Below, one piece after another: positions 17,448 to 26,963 of a stretch of DNA of 64,000 bases. A model generated the notes under the pieces. That model was not told the origin of the DNA and searched no databases. It saw only the letters and a program-made list of their open reading frames with translations. Made by a program: the position numbers and the translations under genes. Every line of letters begins with the position of its first letter. Positions within the stretch are counted from its first letter, which is position 1. The DNA comes from Roseiarcus sp963770275 (lineage in GTDB: Bacteria; Pseudomonadota; Alphaproteobacteria; Rhizobiales; Beijerinckiaceae): positions 1-64,000 of the forward strand of contig CAVYPD010000005.1 in the NCBI GenBank assembly GCA_963770275.1, given 5' to 3'.

Positions 17448-18208
17448 CTAAAGTTCGTGTGCTTTTCGGCCAATCGCCGAGCGTCGCCTGGATAAGCGCC
17501 AGCGCCGCGACCGCGGCCGTGTCCGCGCGCAGGATCCGCGGTCCGAGGCTCAGGCGCAGCACCCGCGGCGCCGAGAGGATCGCGGCGCGCTCGTCGTCGT
17601 CGAAGCCGCCTTCCGGCCCGATCAAGAGGCCGACGCCGCCGTCGGCGCGCGCGGTTCGCGAGTGCGTCGAGCGGGCTCGCCTGCTCCGCCTCCTCGTCGC
17701 AGAAGACGAGGAGCCGCTCCGGCGGCCAGCGCTTAAGCGCTTCGGCAAGCGGTTCGACCGGCGCAATCTCCGGAATCCAGATCACGCCGCACTGTTCGCA
17801 AGCCTCGATTGCGTTGGCGCGCAGACGCTCAAGGTTGACCCGGGAGACCTGGGTGTGCCGGGTGATGACCGGCCGCAAGCGGCGCGCGCCCATCTCGACC
17901 GCCTTCTGCGCCATATAGTCGAGCCGGGCGTGCTTGAGCGGCGCGAACAGATAGTCGACGTCCGGCGGCGCCTCCTGGGCCCTTGTCCGCGCGCCGACGG
18001 CGAGCGAGGCCGCCTTGCGCGAGCTCGTGGCGAGGCTGGCGGAGAACTCGCCGTCCCGGCCATTGAACAGAAGGACGGGAGCGCCGGCGCCGAGGCGCAG
18101 CACATTGACGAGATAATTCGTCTGCTGAGGATCGAGCTTGACCTCGGCCCCCTCGGCCAAGTCTTGGGAAACGTAAAGGCGGGGGGTTCGGAAATCGGTT
18201 CGAGCCAT
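17448..18208 (-). CDS. rsmE: 16S rRNA (uracil1498-N3)-methyltransferase (frame-broken as read)
   Basis: SPOUT methyltransferase that methylates U1498 of 16S rRNA. From ATG 18208: an N-terminal PUA-like domain (FRTPRLYVSQDLAEGAEV ... NYLVNVLRLGAG) and the start of the knot domain (KHARLDYMAQKAVEMGARR, ITRHTQVSRVNLERL). Near 17650 the frame shifts and the essential knot motifs continue as GLLIGPEGGFDDDERAAI and LGPRILRADTAAVAALALI. After LGDWP a stop TAG at 17448-17450 in the third frame gives about 253 residues, the usual length, so a second indel near the end is possible and the exact 3' end is uncertain. Confidence 0.9.
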
Positions 18209-18339
18209 GCGCTTCCATAGCTCGGGCCAAGACCGGCGGCCATCGCGAGACGCGTTAGGTCTGAGGTAACAAATCCTGCCTGCCGGCGAATGCGCCTTGA
18301 ACCGCGCGCTCGCGCGCCGCTTCGCAGGAACGGTGAGCC

Positions 18340-19052
18340 ATGATGGCCTTGAGAAAAATCGGCGTTGCGATCGCGGCCTTGGGTCTCATCGCCTTCCCGT
18401 CGCGTCTTGCGCTCGCGGGCGACGCCGCGCACCCGACCGTGATCGAACTGTTCCAGAGCCAGGGCTGCTCGTCATGCCCGCCGGCCGAGGCCAATGTTGG
18501 GGCGATCAGCGATCGTTCGGACGTGCTCGCGCTCTCGTTTGAGGTCGACTACTGGGACCGGCTCGGCTGGAAGGACACGTTCTCAAAGCCCGCCTGGACG
18601 GCGCGCCAGTTCGCCTATGCCAAAGCCATGGGCCATGGCGAGAACGTCTATACGCCCCAGGTCGTCGTCAACGGCCGGGTCGAGGGCGATGGGCTGGAGC
18701 CTGGCGCGCTCGCTGGACTTATGAGCCGCGGCGATCGCGGCGCAGGCGGCCCGAGCCTTGGCTTCTCCGGCGGGGCTGTGACGGTGGGGGCGGGGGCCGC
18801 GCCAGCCGGCGGCGCCGACGTCTGGCTCGCGCGCTATATTCCGCACGCGGTCGAGGTCACGATTCCGCGCGGCGAGAACGCCGGCCACACACTGCCCTAT
18901 AAGCATGTGGTGCGCGAAATGGTCCTGCTGGGCAAATGGCGAGGCGAAGCGGCGACCTTCCCGGTGCCTGGCGGAGCGATCCCGGTCTCGCCGAGGCGGC
19001 GATCGTGCAGGCGGACGGGGCAGGGCCGATCCTCGCCGCAGCGAAGAGGTAG
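18340..19052 (+). CDS. DUF1223 secreted thioredoxin-fold protein (one frame break)
   Basis: Signal peptide residues 1-27 (IAALGLIAFPSRLALAG). The mature protein begins with the DUF1223 signature: TVIELFQSQGCSSCPPAE, where CSSC is a CxxC redox pair. VDYWDRLGWKDTFSKP and VYTPQVVVNGRVEGDG are further family blocks. The frame breaks near 18975; the neighbouring frame supplies the expected end DPGLAEAAIVQADGAGP and stops at TAG 19050-19052, giving about 237 residues. Periplasmic. The family's reaction is not established; thiol-disulfide function is inferred from the fold and CxxC. Confidence 0.88.
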
Positions 19053-19093
19053 GGCCAACGACACATCGCGGCGAGGGGGAGGATCGATTCTCG

Positions 19094-19516
19094 ATGAGCT
19101 TGAGCGGGCCCCTGTTTCGAAAGCTCGACAATCATATGCTTCGCGTCGCCGATCTTGATGCGGCGATATCGTTCTATCGCGATCGTCTGGGACATCGCGT
19201 CTTGTGGCGAACCGATGAAGCGGTTGGCTTTGCCCTTCCTGACACCGACGCGGAGCTGGTAGCGCACCTCAACATCGGTCCCGAAACCGATATTCTGGTT
19301 GAAGATGTCGACGAGGCGTTTGCCTTCTTCTTGAGCGCCGGCGGCGAGGCCTCGCAGCATCCGTTTGACATCGCAATTGGCCGATGCGCCCGGGTTCGCG
19401 ATCCCTTCGGGAACGAACTGGTCCTCTTGGATCAGTCGAAAGGCAAATTGACCACCGACGCCGCCGGGCGGGTGATCGGGGTCGCGCCCCTGCCGTTCCG
19501 TCCCGACCCCGGCTAG
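19094..19516 (+). CDS. VOC-family (glyoxalase-fold) protein
   Basis: 140 residues from ATG 19094, GGGGGAGG upstream. Single VOC domain: LFRKLDNHMLRVADLDAAI gives the first metal-position His, then FYRDRLGHRVLWRTDEAVG, LVAHLNIGPETDILVEDVD and RVRDPFGNELVLLDQSKG with the terminal Glu. Metal-dependent small-molecule chemistry such as lyase, isomerase or resistance binding is typical; substrate unknown. Intact, unlike the VOC gene at 133. Confidence 0.85.
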   Translation: MSLSGPLFRKLDNHMLRVADLDAAISFYRDRLGHRVLWRTDEAVGFALPDTDAELVAHLNIGPETDILVEDVDEAFAFFLSAGGEASQHPFDIAIGRCARVRDPFGNELVLLDQSKGKLTTDAAGRVIGVAPLPFRPDPG

Positions 19517-19901
19517 CGTGGGGGCGGGCAAATAGTTAAGCGCCGCGGCAAATCGTCACCAAGCCGATTAAGTGTATGGGGCGCTTGCGCGTGCGCCAAT
19601 CGCGAAGGGACCCTGGCCGTCGAAAAGTCGAAGCACGCCCGTTCACGCTACGCAGATGCCTGGCATGGCCACTGACCGGAACAGATGGGGGCTTGCGGTC
19701 GCGCTCTCAGGGGTACTCGCCGAGGCGCGCCCGGAACTCAGGGTAGCGAAGGCTGCGCGAAGACGTGCGACCGATTCCCAAACGGCGTAATTCCATCTTG
19801 TCATTCCCGCGCAAGCGGAAATCCAGGCGGATCTTGATGAAGATCTGGACGCCCGCTTTGGCGGGCCATCCAGATCGCGCGGTGCGGTCGGACGCGTCAG
19901 A
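19517..19901. other. Gene-free stretch holding a palindromic repeat
   Basis: About 385 bases between convergent genes. The only convincing content is the GTCATTCCCGC-type repeat at 19800-19878. A 72-residue frame at 19572-19790 has no ribosome site and no recognisable features. Confidence 0.5.
19800..19878. repeat. GTCATTCCCGC-type dispersed palindromic repeat
   Basis: GTCATTCCCGCGCAAGCGGAAATCCAGG at one end and CGCCCGCTTTGGCGGGC followed by CATCCAGAT at the other. CCCGC-x4-GCGG and GCCCGC-TTTG-GCGGGC are nested hairpins. The sequence type (GTCATTCCCGC...CCAGA) is a widespread intergenic repeat in proteobacteria. It differs from the repeat at 12011. It sits 20 bp beyond the end of the convergent gene at 19902. 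Confidence 0.65.
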
Positions 19902-21009
19902 TCAGTGCGGGAAGTCGGCCGAGCGGTCCTGAATGTCTTCGGTGCGGACTTTATCGAGCGGGAAAGAGGAAATGGCCTTACCCGCGAAGTCCAGTTTGGA
20001 AAGATCGACCGAACGCATCCTGCGGTCGTACATCGTCCAATAATAATAGACCTTGTGGCTCATGTCGGCGATGACCGACCATTGCGTGTAGCCGAGATGA
20101 AAATCCTCGGCGCTGCCTTCGCGCACCAGCCCCTTCGGAATGTCGAAGTTGTTGAGCATCACCGACGCGGCGTTGACGGCGTCGGCCGCGTCCTTGGCCG
20201 GGATCATGGTGTTGACGAAGGCGACGGCTCTCACGAACCGCGAAGGCGGCGTGAAATCGCCCGGCAATCCGAGCATGCCGCTTCCCGCTCCGAAGGGCGC
20301 GAGCGAAACGCCATCGATGCTCATGCGGTCGCGCGGCCTGAGGCGTCAGGTTCGCATAGTTCCGCAAGTTCAAGAGATGCCAGTCATAACCGGGCGAGTT
20401 GGTCATCGCGCCGACCTTGTTGTCGGTCATGCTCAACTGGCCGTCCATGTACTCGATGACGATCGAGGCGCCGGTCGCGTCGCTCACGATGTGATGCAGG
20501 GGCAGGGGCGTGCCGAACTCCTTTTCGATCTCGGCGTTGCGCACCACCCGGATCTTCGGCATCGCCTCGCGCACTTCATCCACGGTCTTGAAGTTGCTCA
20601 GGATGTAATTGACGAGATCGACATTGCTGACGGTGGTCGCCAGTTCGTCGGCCTTCACCTCCTGGTATTTGGCGAAGCCCGGAAAGAAGAGCGCGCCAAC
20701 GGTCAGCCCGGCTTCGTTCATGCCGTCGGTCGCATAGGCGAGACCGGCCGCGTTCACGCCGACGAAGCCATATGGGTTCTTCCACGCCGCGCCGGTCTTG
20801 CCGTCGCCGAGCGCGGACGAGAACGCCATTGCTCGAGGCACGAGCATCATCTCGGATTTGAGATCGGAGGCGCCCCATTCCATCGTCCGCGCATAGATGC
20901 GCGTGCCGTCCTCCGCCTTGAAGATCATCGAGGTGCAGGCGTCGGCGCTCCCCGCGCCAAGCCCCGCAAGCGCGCCGGCAAATGTCAGCGCGATCAGCGT
21001 CTTATTCAT
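19902..21009 (-). CDS. Linear amide C-N hydrolase, choloylglycine hydrolase family (one frame break)
   Basis: Signal peptide residues 1-24 ending AGSADA, followed directly by CTSMIFKAEDG: the Cys is the N-terminal nucleophile exposed by processing. Further Ntn blocks: YARTMEWG, PYGFVGVNAAGLAYATDGMNE, MTNSPGYDWHLLNLRNYANL. Near 20330 the frame shifts and continues SIDGVSLAPFGAGSGMLGLPGD, FTPPSRFVRAVAFVNT, WSVIADMSHKVYYYWTMYDR, then SFPLDKV, to the stop at 19902. About 368 residues, the usual length for secreted members. Substrates in the family range from conjugated bile salts to penicillin V and acyl-homoserine lactones; which applies here is unknown. It occupies the place after ribD where riboflavin genes often continue. 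Confidence 0.88.
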
Positions 21010-21360
21010 TGTTTCTCACCTCGGATGTTCCTGAAGATTGCGCCCGCGTCCTGAGCGTCGCGCCTGATCGCTCCGGCGTAGACCGCGGCGCCAGCTCGAT
21101 CGAGGAGGTCATCTCTAAGTGAGTTTTGTTAAAAAATAGCGGCGCCCTCGGAACGACAAAGCTCTTGCCGAAAACCAGAAAGTGAATTACGCTTGCCTCA
21201 TGAACAATGCAGTCGTTCCGAATGGCTTCGAACACGCGCTCTCGCGCTTCGAACGCCAGGAGGCGACGAGAAAAAGTTTTGTTCGGTTTTATCCGCGTAA
21301 CCCATTGAAAAGTCACGATTCGGACGAGAGAATCCAAGGAAATCCAAACAAATCCAACCC
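21010..21360. other. Gene-free stretch upstream of the choloylglycine-hydrolase-family gene
   Basis: About 350 bases between two minus-strand genes, markedly AT-richer than its surroundings. It contains the dispersed repeat at 21293-21343 with a run of AATCCAA(A/G)-type direct repeats up to 21358. Several open frames cross it but none has a ribosome site or recognisable protein features. Confidence 0.5.
21293..21343 (-). repeat. 51-base dispersed repeat, copy 1
   Basis: Read on the minus strand it runs from ATTTCCTTGGATTC to CAATGGGTTACGCGG and matches 35089-35139 on the plus strand over all 51 positions with only scattered mismatches. Next to it are three tandem AATCCAA units. The two copies are in opposite orientation, 13.8 kb apart. 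Confidence 0.75.
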
Positions 21361-22606
21361 CTAAAATCGGGGGTTTTGGCAAGAAACGTGAGCGGCCAAG
21401 ACAATCCAAACAGACGATCCAGGAACCGATCGCCAGGGCGGCTCAAGAGCGCAGCACCCTAGAAGCGACCCGCCCTCGGGCCTGTCCACCCGCTGCCAGA
21501 GCCGCATCGTGTCCGGCCCGTAGTCCAGCGTCTCAACCGGACGATATCGTGATCCGTCGAGCAGCGCCGCGCGGGCCTCGGGGTCGAGCGCGGCGACGCC
21601 GGGCCGGCCGAGCGGCTTGTCGGCCGTGATGAGCGCGACTTCGTCGGCGAGCTCAAGCGCGATGAGCCGCGCCGCGACCATGGGTCCGCCCTCGCTGAAC
21701 ACGCGGGTGATCCCGCGCGCCGCGAGCGCCCGCAAGGCTTGATGGAGATCGACATGGCCCTCCGCGTCGAGGGGGACGCGCTCGATCATCACGCCAAGGT
21801 CCTCAAGCCGCCGGGCTGCTTCGTCCGGCGCCGTCGCTCCTGCGATGACCAGCGTCGGCGCATCCCTCGCCGTTGCGGCGAGCCGCGAGCCTTCGGGCAG
21901 GCGCAGATGGGTGTCGAGGACCACGCGCAGCGGCCTGCGATCGAGCCCATTCAGCCGCACGGTCAGGGCCGGATCGTCGCCCAAGGCCGTGCCGACCCCA
22001 ACCATGATCGCCTCGTGGGTCGAGCGCATGACTTGCACGCGAAGGTCGGCGATCGGTCCGGTGATGCGCAGGCGCGCATCGTTGGAGCCGGCGGAGGCGA
22101 ACCCGTCCGCGGTCTCCGCAAGCTTGAGCGTCACGCACGGCCGCCCTGCTGTCACGCGCAAGATATGGCCCAGATGGTCGCGTCGCGCCTGAGCCGCGCC
22201 AGCGCCGACCGAGACGGCGATCCCCGCGTCTCTCAGCCGCGCGTGTCCCTGTCCGCCGACGAGCGGATTGGGGTCTTCCATCGCCGAGACGACGCGGGCC
22301 ACGACCGGCCGCGATGATGGCGTCGACGCAGGGCGGCGAGGCGCCGAAATGCGAGCAGGGCTCGAGCGTCACGTAGAGCGTCGCGCCGCGCGCCGCCTCG
22401 CCAGCTTCGGCAATCGCGATCCGCTCGGCGTGGGGCCTTCCGCCCGGCGCTGTCGCCCCGCGCCCGACGACCGCCCCGTCTTTCACCAGGATCGCGCCGA
22501 CAGCGGGGTTGGGGGCCGCAAGGCCGAGCGACCGCGATCCCAGATTGAGCGCCGCCTCCATCCAGCGCAGATCCTCATGCGGGTCTGCGGCTGCGCTTTC
22601 GCTCAT
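21361..22606 (-). CDS. ribD: Bifunctional riboflavin biosynthesis deaminase/reductase RibD (one frame break)
   Basis: Two-step enzyme: deaminates 2,5-diamino-6-ribosylamino-pyrimidinone 5'-phosphate, then reduces the ribosyl group. ATG 22604-22606 begins MSESAAADPHEDLRWMEAAL. Deaminase domain: LAAPNPAVGAILVKDG, then GGRPHAERIAIAEA, then TLYVTLEPCSHFGASPPCVD, which supply the zinc His and Cys residues. Near 22315 the frame shifts; the reductase continues ARVVSAMEDPNPLVGGQG, VTLKLAETADGFASAG, LRVVLDTHLRLPEGSRLA and VFSEGGPMVAARLI. The last 40 residues to 21361 are not conserved and the natural end may be nearer 21460. As read, the upstream nrdR frame runs into ribD without a stop. Confidence 0.93.
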
Positions 22607-23116
22607 GTCGCCGGGGCGTTCCGGCGCTGGCGCGGCGCTTCCTTGGCCGGGCGGCTCGGGCTCGGGCTCCGCCTCCAGCTCGCCGACGATGGCGTTGAAG
22701 TCTCGCGCCTCGCGGAAATCGCGGTAGACCGAGGCGAAACGCACATAGGCGATGTCGTCGAGCGCCTTTAAGCCCTCCATCACCAGTTCGCCGATCCGGT
22801 CGGTCGGGATGTCGCCGTCGCTCTGGCTCTCGAGCTGGCGCACGATGCCGTTGATCATGCGTTCGACCCGCTCGGGCTCGACCGAACGCTTGCGCAGCGC
22901 GACCTGGACCGAGCGCATGAGCTTGTCGCGGTCGAACGGCGCGCGGCGGCCGTTCTTCTTGACCACCTGCAGTTCGCGCAGCTGCACGCGCTCGAAGGTG
23001 GTGAAGCGGCCGCCGCAATCGGGACAGATGCGCCGCCGGCGGATCGACGCGGAATCGTCGGTCGGCCGCGAGTCTTTCACTTGCGTATCGAGGCCGCCGC
23101 AATAGGGGCACCGCAT
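22607..23116 (-). CDS. nrdR: Transcriptional repressor NrdR (reads through into ribD)
   Basis: Zinc-ribbon and ATP-cone repressor of ribonucleotide reductase genes. MRCPYCGGLDTQVKDSRPTD and RRICPDCGGRFTTFERVQL supply the four zinc Cys. The ATP cone follows: VVKKNGRRAPFDRDKLMRSV, ESQSDGDIPTDRIGELVM, VRFASVYRDFREARDF. The repressor proper is about 145 residues, then a Pro/Glu-rich tail of about 25 residues continues in frame into RibD with no stop codon. The DNA at the junction (GCGACATGAGC) would give the usual ATGA stop/start overlap if the nrdR frame were shifted by one base, so the fusion is probably an indel artefact. glyA-nrdR-ribD is a standard alphaproteobacterial order. Confidence 0.93.
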
Positions 23117-23149
23117 CTGAAGCCGCCCTTCAAAGACCGTCTGGCGCCC

Positions 23150-24464
23150 TCAATAGATGGGGAACCGCCGGGTAAGTTCGGCGACGTCCGCGCGCACTTT
23201 CGCCTCGACCGCCACATTCCCCGATTCGCTGTTCGCCGCCAAGCCGTCCAGGACCTCGACCACCATCCGGCCGACGTCGGCGAATTCCTCCGTCCCGAAG
23301 CCGCGCGAAGTGGCGGCGGGCGAGCCGAGGCGGATGCCTGAGGTCACCATGGGCTTTTGCGGGTCGAACGGAATGCCGTTCTTGTTGCAGGTGATGTCGG
23401 CGCGGTCGAGCGCCGCCTCGGCCGCCTTGCCGGTCAGGCTCTTGGGCGTCAGATCGACCAGCATCAGGTGGTTGTCGGTGCCCCCGGTCACAAGCTTGTA
23501 GCCTCCGGCGAGGATCGGCTCGGCAAGCGCCTTGGCGTTGGCGACCACGGCATGCGCGTAAGCCTTGAATTCGGGCGTCAGCGCCTCGTGTAGAGCGACC
23601 GCCTTGGCGGCGATGACATGCATCAGCGGTCCGCCCTGCAGGCCCGGGAAGATCGCCGAATTGATCTTCTTGGCGAGGTCCGCGTCATTGGTGAGGATCA
23701 TGCCGCCGCGGGGCCCGCGCAAGGTCTTGTGCGTGGTCGTGGTGACGACATGGGCGTGCGGGAACGGGGAGGGATGGGCGCCGCCAGCGACCAGTCCGGC
23801 GAAATGGGCGATGTCGACGACGAAAAAGGCGCCGACTGCCGTCGCAAATGGCGCGGAAGCGCTCGAAGTCCCAATGGCGCGCATAGGCCGATCCGCCGGC
23901 GATGATCATCTTCGGCTTGTGCTCGCGCGCAAGCGCTTCGACCTGATCCATGTCGATCCGATGGGTCGTCCGATCGACCCCATAGGGGACCGGCTTGAAC
24001 CAGCGGCCGGACATGTTGACCGGCGAACCATGGGTGAGATGCCCGCCTGCCGCGAGATCGAGGCCCATGAAGGTGTCGCCGGGCTGCATCAGAGCCATGA
24101 AGACGCCCTGATTGGCCTGGCTGCCGGAATTGGGCTGGACGTTGGCGAAGCGGCAGTCGAACAATCGGCACGCGCGCTCGATCGCCAGACTCTCGGCGAT
24201 GTCGACGAACTGGCAGCCGCCGTAATAGCGTCGGCCCGGATAGCCTTCGGCATATTTGTTGGTCATCACCGAGCCCTGCGCCTCGAGCACGGCGCGCGAC
24301 ACGATGTTTTCCGAGGCGATGAGTTCGATCCCGTCGCGCTGACGGCCGAGCTCGAGTTCGATCGCGCGGGCGATCTCCGGATCGGCGTCGGCGAGCGGCG
24401 CGGAGAAGAACGAGTTCGAACGGATCGATGCTGCGGCGACGCGGTTTGGAGCGGTGACGTTCAT
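23150..24464 (-). CDS. glyA: Serine hydroxymethyltransferase (one frame break)
   Basis: PLP enzyme converting serine plus tetrahydrofolate to glycine plus methylene-THF. From ATG 24464: RDGIELIASENIVSRAVLE, NKYAEGYPGRRYYGGCQFVD, NVQPNSGSQANQGVFMALM. Near 23845 the frame shifts and resumes VDIAHFAGLVAGGAHPSP, then TTTTHKTLRGPRGGMIL, where the Lys after THK... is the PLP lysine; then FPGLQGGPLMHVIAAKAVA, and the end ELTRRFPIY. About 438 residues, normal length. The two parts are perfectly collinear, so a single indel explains the break. It is upstream of nrdR-ribD. Confidence 0.96.
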
Positions 24465-24545
24465 GGCGGCGGACCTTCCATAATCTCAAGGCGGCTTTAA
24501 CACGGTGAATGCGAGGCGGGCAAAGGCAGAGAGTGCGGCGCAAAC

Positions 24546-24574
24546 AAAAAGGGCCGCCCGAAGGCGGCCCTTTT
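24546..24574 (-). terminator. Rho-independent terminator after the PEP-CTERM gene
   Basis: AAAAGGGCCGCC-CGAA-GGCGGCCCTTTT: a 12-bp stem with a tetraloop. On the minus strand it is followed by TTTTTGTTTG. It lies 20 bp beyond the stop of the PEP-CTERM gene. The symmetric A/T runs could let it act on both strands. Confidence 0.88.
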
Positions 24575-24594
24575 GCAGTGTGACTGCAAGTCGA

Positions 24595-25335
24595 TCAGGC
24601 GGCCGCGGACCTGATCGCACGACGGCGCGAAAACCCGAGCCAACCGAGACCCGCGAAGCCAGCAACCATCATGACCCAGGTTGAAGGCTCGGGGGCGGGC
24701 GCCACTCCGCCAGTCGCGAGCGTAATGCCGGCGATGAAGGGTTCCCCGTCCGGGACGCCCGTGTCCGCCGCGCCGTTGAGGGTGATCGAGGTCAGCGTGT
24801 TGCCAGCGAACGAAGCGGGAAGGAAATATTCGTAGGCGTCGAGCTTGACGTCCCCTGGATATTGAGCCGTGCCGTACACCTCAGTCGCGACATTGTTGAA
24901 GGAGATGTAATGATCGCGGATATTGACCCCTTCTTCCAAAGAGATCGTATCCGAATGGCCAGCCGAGTCCTGGAAGACAAGCGAGCCAACAGTTGAGTTG
25001 ATCTCTCCAAATCCGGAATTCACCAGCATATAAACGATTGAATAGCCTGCCTCGTTGATTGGGATGACAAAGGTGTCGGTCGGCAAAGTGGCCAGGATTG
25101 CTCCTGTGGTGTCCGCGTCGCCGCCCTCAGACGATAACGTAAAGGAAACCGGCCCGCTCGCCCCGGTGATGTTCACAGTTGATCCCGCCAGCGGGTAGTT
25201 CGTTCCGTTGGTGTAGGTTTGCATATTGGAGTTCGTCAGAGACGAGAGGTCGATTTGTGTCTGCGCAGCATGCGCAGACCCGGCCAACCCCGCAGAGAGA
25301 ATGAGCGCAATAGCGCTCGATGCTATAACTTTCAT
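24595..25335 (-). CDS. PEP-CTERM sorting-signal protein
   Basis: 246 residues from ATG 25333-25335 (MKVIASSAIALILSAGLAGS), chosen over an in-frame ATG 11 codons upstream because the signal peptide starts here; GGGGG precedes it. The signal is cleaved at AHA. The mature part is low in charge and rich in Thr, Ser, Asn and Gly (LTNSNMQTYTNGTNYPLAG), typical of secreted matrix proteins. The C-terminus is a canonical PEP-CTERM tail: PEPSTWVMMVAGFAGLGWLG, then FSRRRA. This signal is processed by an exosortase, usually linked to exopolysaccharide export; no exosortase gene is in this window. Own terminator at 24546. Confidence 0.92.
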   Translation of the reverse strand: MKVIASSAIALILSAGLAGSAHAAQTQIDLSSLTNSNMQTYTNGTNYPLAGSTVNITGASGPVSFTLSSEGGDADTTGAILATLPTDTFVIPINEAGYSIVYMLVNSGFGEINSTVGSLVFQDSAGHSDTISLEEGVNIRDHYISFNNVATEVYGTAQYPGDVKLDAYEYFLPASFAGNTLTSITLNGAADTGVPDGEPFIAGITLATGGVAPAPEPSTWVMMVAGFAGLGWLGFSRRRAIRSAAA

Positions 25336-25482
25336 TGGAAACCCCCGTTTCGCTCCCATAGACCACAAACGGCCATCCGCACCCGAGGGTTGTAAAAATT
25401 ATAGTGTCGCAGGTCAATAGACCGAAGGTCTTAAGACCCTGCGGCGATCTAGTCCATCAATGGCGCCGTTGCGGCGGTCCGC

Positions 25483-25809
25483 TCAGCGAAGCTTCGACGC
25501 CCCGGTGAAAATGACCACCTCGTCCTTGGCCACGCGATCGAGCAGCGCGTGCGCCTCCTCGTCCAGGAGGTCCTTGTCTATGCTTTCCGGCCTGAGGCTG
25601 GCGACGCGCAGCTCCCAGCGCGCGCGTTCGTCCTTCAGCCCGGCAAGCTGAGCTTTCAGCTCGGTCGCCTCGGCGTCGAATTTTACTTTAGCCTTCAGCC
25701 CGTGCTCGCCGTTCGACGCGCCCCACACCAGATAGCCGCTCGCGACCCCGAGCACGAGGTAGAGAACGATCGGCAGCACGATCGAGCGCAGGCGAGTCCT
25801 GACCACCAT
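25483..25809 (-). CDS. ftsB: Septum formation initiator FtsB/DivIC-like
   Basis: 108 residues with one membrane helix near residues 10-32 (LPIVLYLVLGVASGYLVWGA), then a coiled coil (KVKFDAEATELKAQLAGLKD, ERARWELRVASLRPESIDKD) and the characteristic acidic-hydrophobic end LLDEEAHALLDRVAKDEVV. It acts in the divisome with FtsL and FtsQ. The place next to eno is the usual alphaproteobacterial location (eno-ftsB-pdhA), although here an L,D-transpeptidase-like gene on the opposite strand separates them. Ends at 25483; a weak hairpin with short T runs follows near 25400-25440. Confidence 0.88.
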   Translation of the reverse strand: MVVRTRLRSIVLPIVLYLVLGVASGYLVWGASNGEHGLKAKVKFDAEATELKAQLAGLKDERARWELRVASLRPESIDKDLLDEEAHALLDRVAKDEVVIFTGASKLR

Positions 25810-25996
25810 GCGCCGATCCTGGCGGGGACAGCGTTAGCGCGAAGTTAATAAAAGGCGCTTTTCACGGCTGTTCACCAGTGCTTCAGCAGTTCGAGCGGAC
25901 GGCCAAGACAATCGCGCGACTTGCGTATCTTGGATGTCGCGGCGATGGTCATCGTTCCGACATCGGGCCGAGCGCGTCGATAGGAGAGATGATCCG

Positions 25997-26863
25997 TTGC
26001 GGTTGGGATTGCGCTTTCCAAACACCATCAGCCTCAGCTTCGCGATCGCCTTGGCGGGTTCGGGCCTAGCTTGTGCGGCAGGGCAGCCGTCGGACGTTCC
26101 GCCTTGGCTGCAGGCCCATGTTGGCGAAGCCGAAGGTCAAATCGCCCGAGTGGTCTTAGAGAGGGCTCGCGCGCTTTACCTCCAGAAGGCGGTTCGAAAT
26201 CCCTGTTACTTCGCCATGGACGCTACACGCCCGAATGGCGGCGCAGCGGGGCGCCGGTTCTACATCATTTGCGAAGCCGACCGGTCGTTTCGCGCGATTT
26301 CCGCGGGTCACGGCGGCGGTCGCGATTTGAACGGCGTCGCGGATTTCGCCAACGGAAGACGGTGCGCGAAGAACTTCGGCAATGCGATGGACTCTGAACT
26401 GACGGCCGGCGGGGCCTATGTGACGAGCGAAACGAAAACCTCGTTCAAAGGCTATTACCGCGTCTCAGCGAGAGAAGACGCGGTTTTCCTCCGCCCGTTC
26501 GTGCAGTTTGACGGCGAAGGCGAGGCCGCAAACGCCAGGCAGCGTGCAATCGGCGGGCATCCCGCCGAGGTGTTGGCGGGAATATGTTTGCGAAAAAGTC
26601 CGGACAGCCCGTACGCGAACCATGACGGTTACGTTCCGGTTGGAAAGCTGGTGGATTACGCCGGCGGCCGCAGCGACGGCTGCACCAGTTGGTCGCCATC
26701 GGACGCCCGGCAAATCATCCCGATGTTGAAGGACAATCCGACGACGGTCTACATTTATCCTGAATCGCCACGACATCGACGCCGTCGCGCGAGCCGGGCG
26801 CGGAGGATCATATTGGAACGCGTCCTGCTTGAAGGAGATCGGTCGTCCCAGGTTTTGGCCTAA
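25997..26863 (+). CDS. Secreted murein L,D-transpeptidase catalytic-domain (YkuD_2-like) protein, frame break near the end
   Basis: The start is taken as TTG 25997, in frame with the protein and preceded by AGGAGA (25983-25988). Signal peptide FPNTISLSFAIALAGSGLAC. Blocks typical of the catalytic-domain family PF13645: RRFYIICEADRSFRAISAGH, a Gly-rich stretch, GYYRVSAREDAVFLRPFVQF, and the active-site string GGRSDGCTSWSPSDARQIIP with the nucleophilic Cys. After YIYPES the frame shifts; the neighbouring frame gives the family's usual end SYWNASCLKEIGRPRFWPKE to about 26890. Likely periplasmic or lipoprotein-like; cross-links or edits peptidoglycan by inference. It sits between ftsB and eno on the other strand. 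Confidence 0.75.
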   Translation: MRLGLRFPNTISLSFAIALAGSGLACAAGQPSDVPPWLQAHVGEAEGQIARVVLERARALYLQKAVRNPCYFAMDATRPNGGAAGRRFYIICEADRSFRAISAGHGGGRDLNGVADFANGRRCAKNFGNAMDSELTAGGAYVTSETKTSFKGYYRVSAREDAVFLRPFVQFDGEGEAANARQRAIGGHPAEVLAGICLRKSPDSPYANHDGYVPVGKLVDYAGGRSDGCTSWSPSDARQIIPMLKDNPTTVYIYPESPRHRRRRASRARRIILERVLLEGDRSSQVLA

Positions 26864-26963
26864 GGAAAGCCTCGAGCCGATCCTTGCTCGGATACGATGC
26901 GAAGGATCATCCGGCATCGCCGCCGCCGCGGACGCCGCGCAATGTGCAAGGAGCCTTGAACCT

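Noticed and set aside
19572..19790. 72-residue ORF
   Set aside because: No ribosome site, poor composition, adjacent to an intergenic repeat.
21002..21409. 135-residue minus-strand ORF
   Set aside because: Runs through the dispersed repeat and the ribD end, with no start signal or recognisable protein features.
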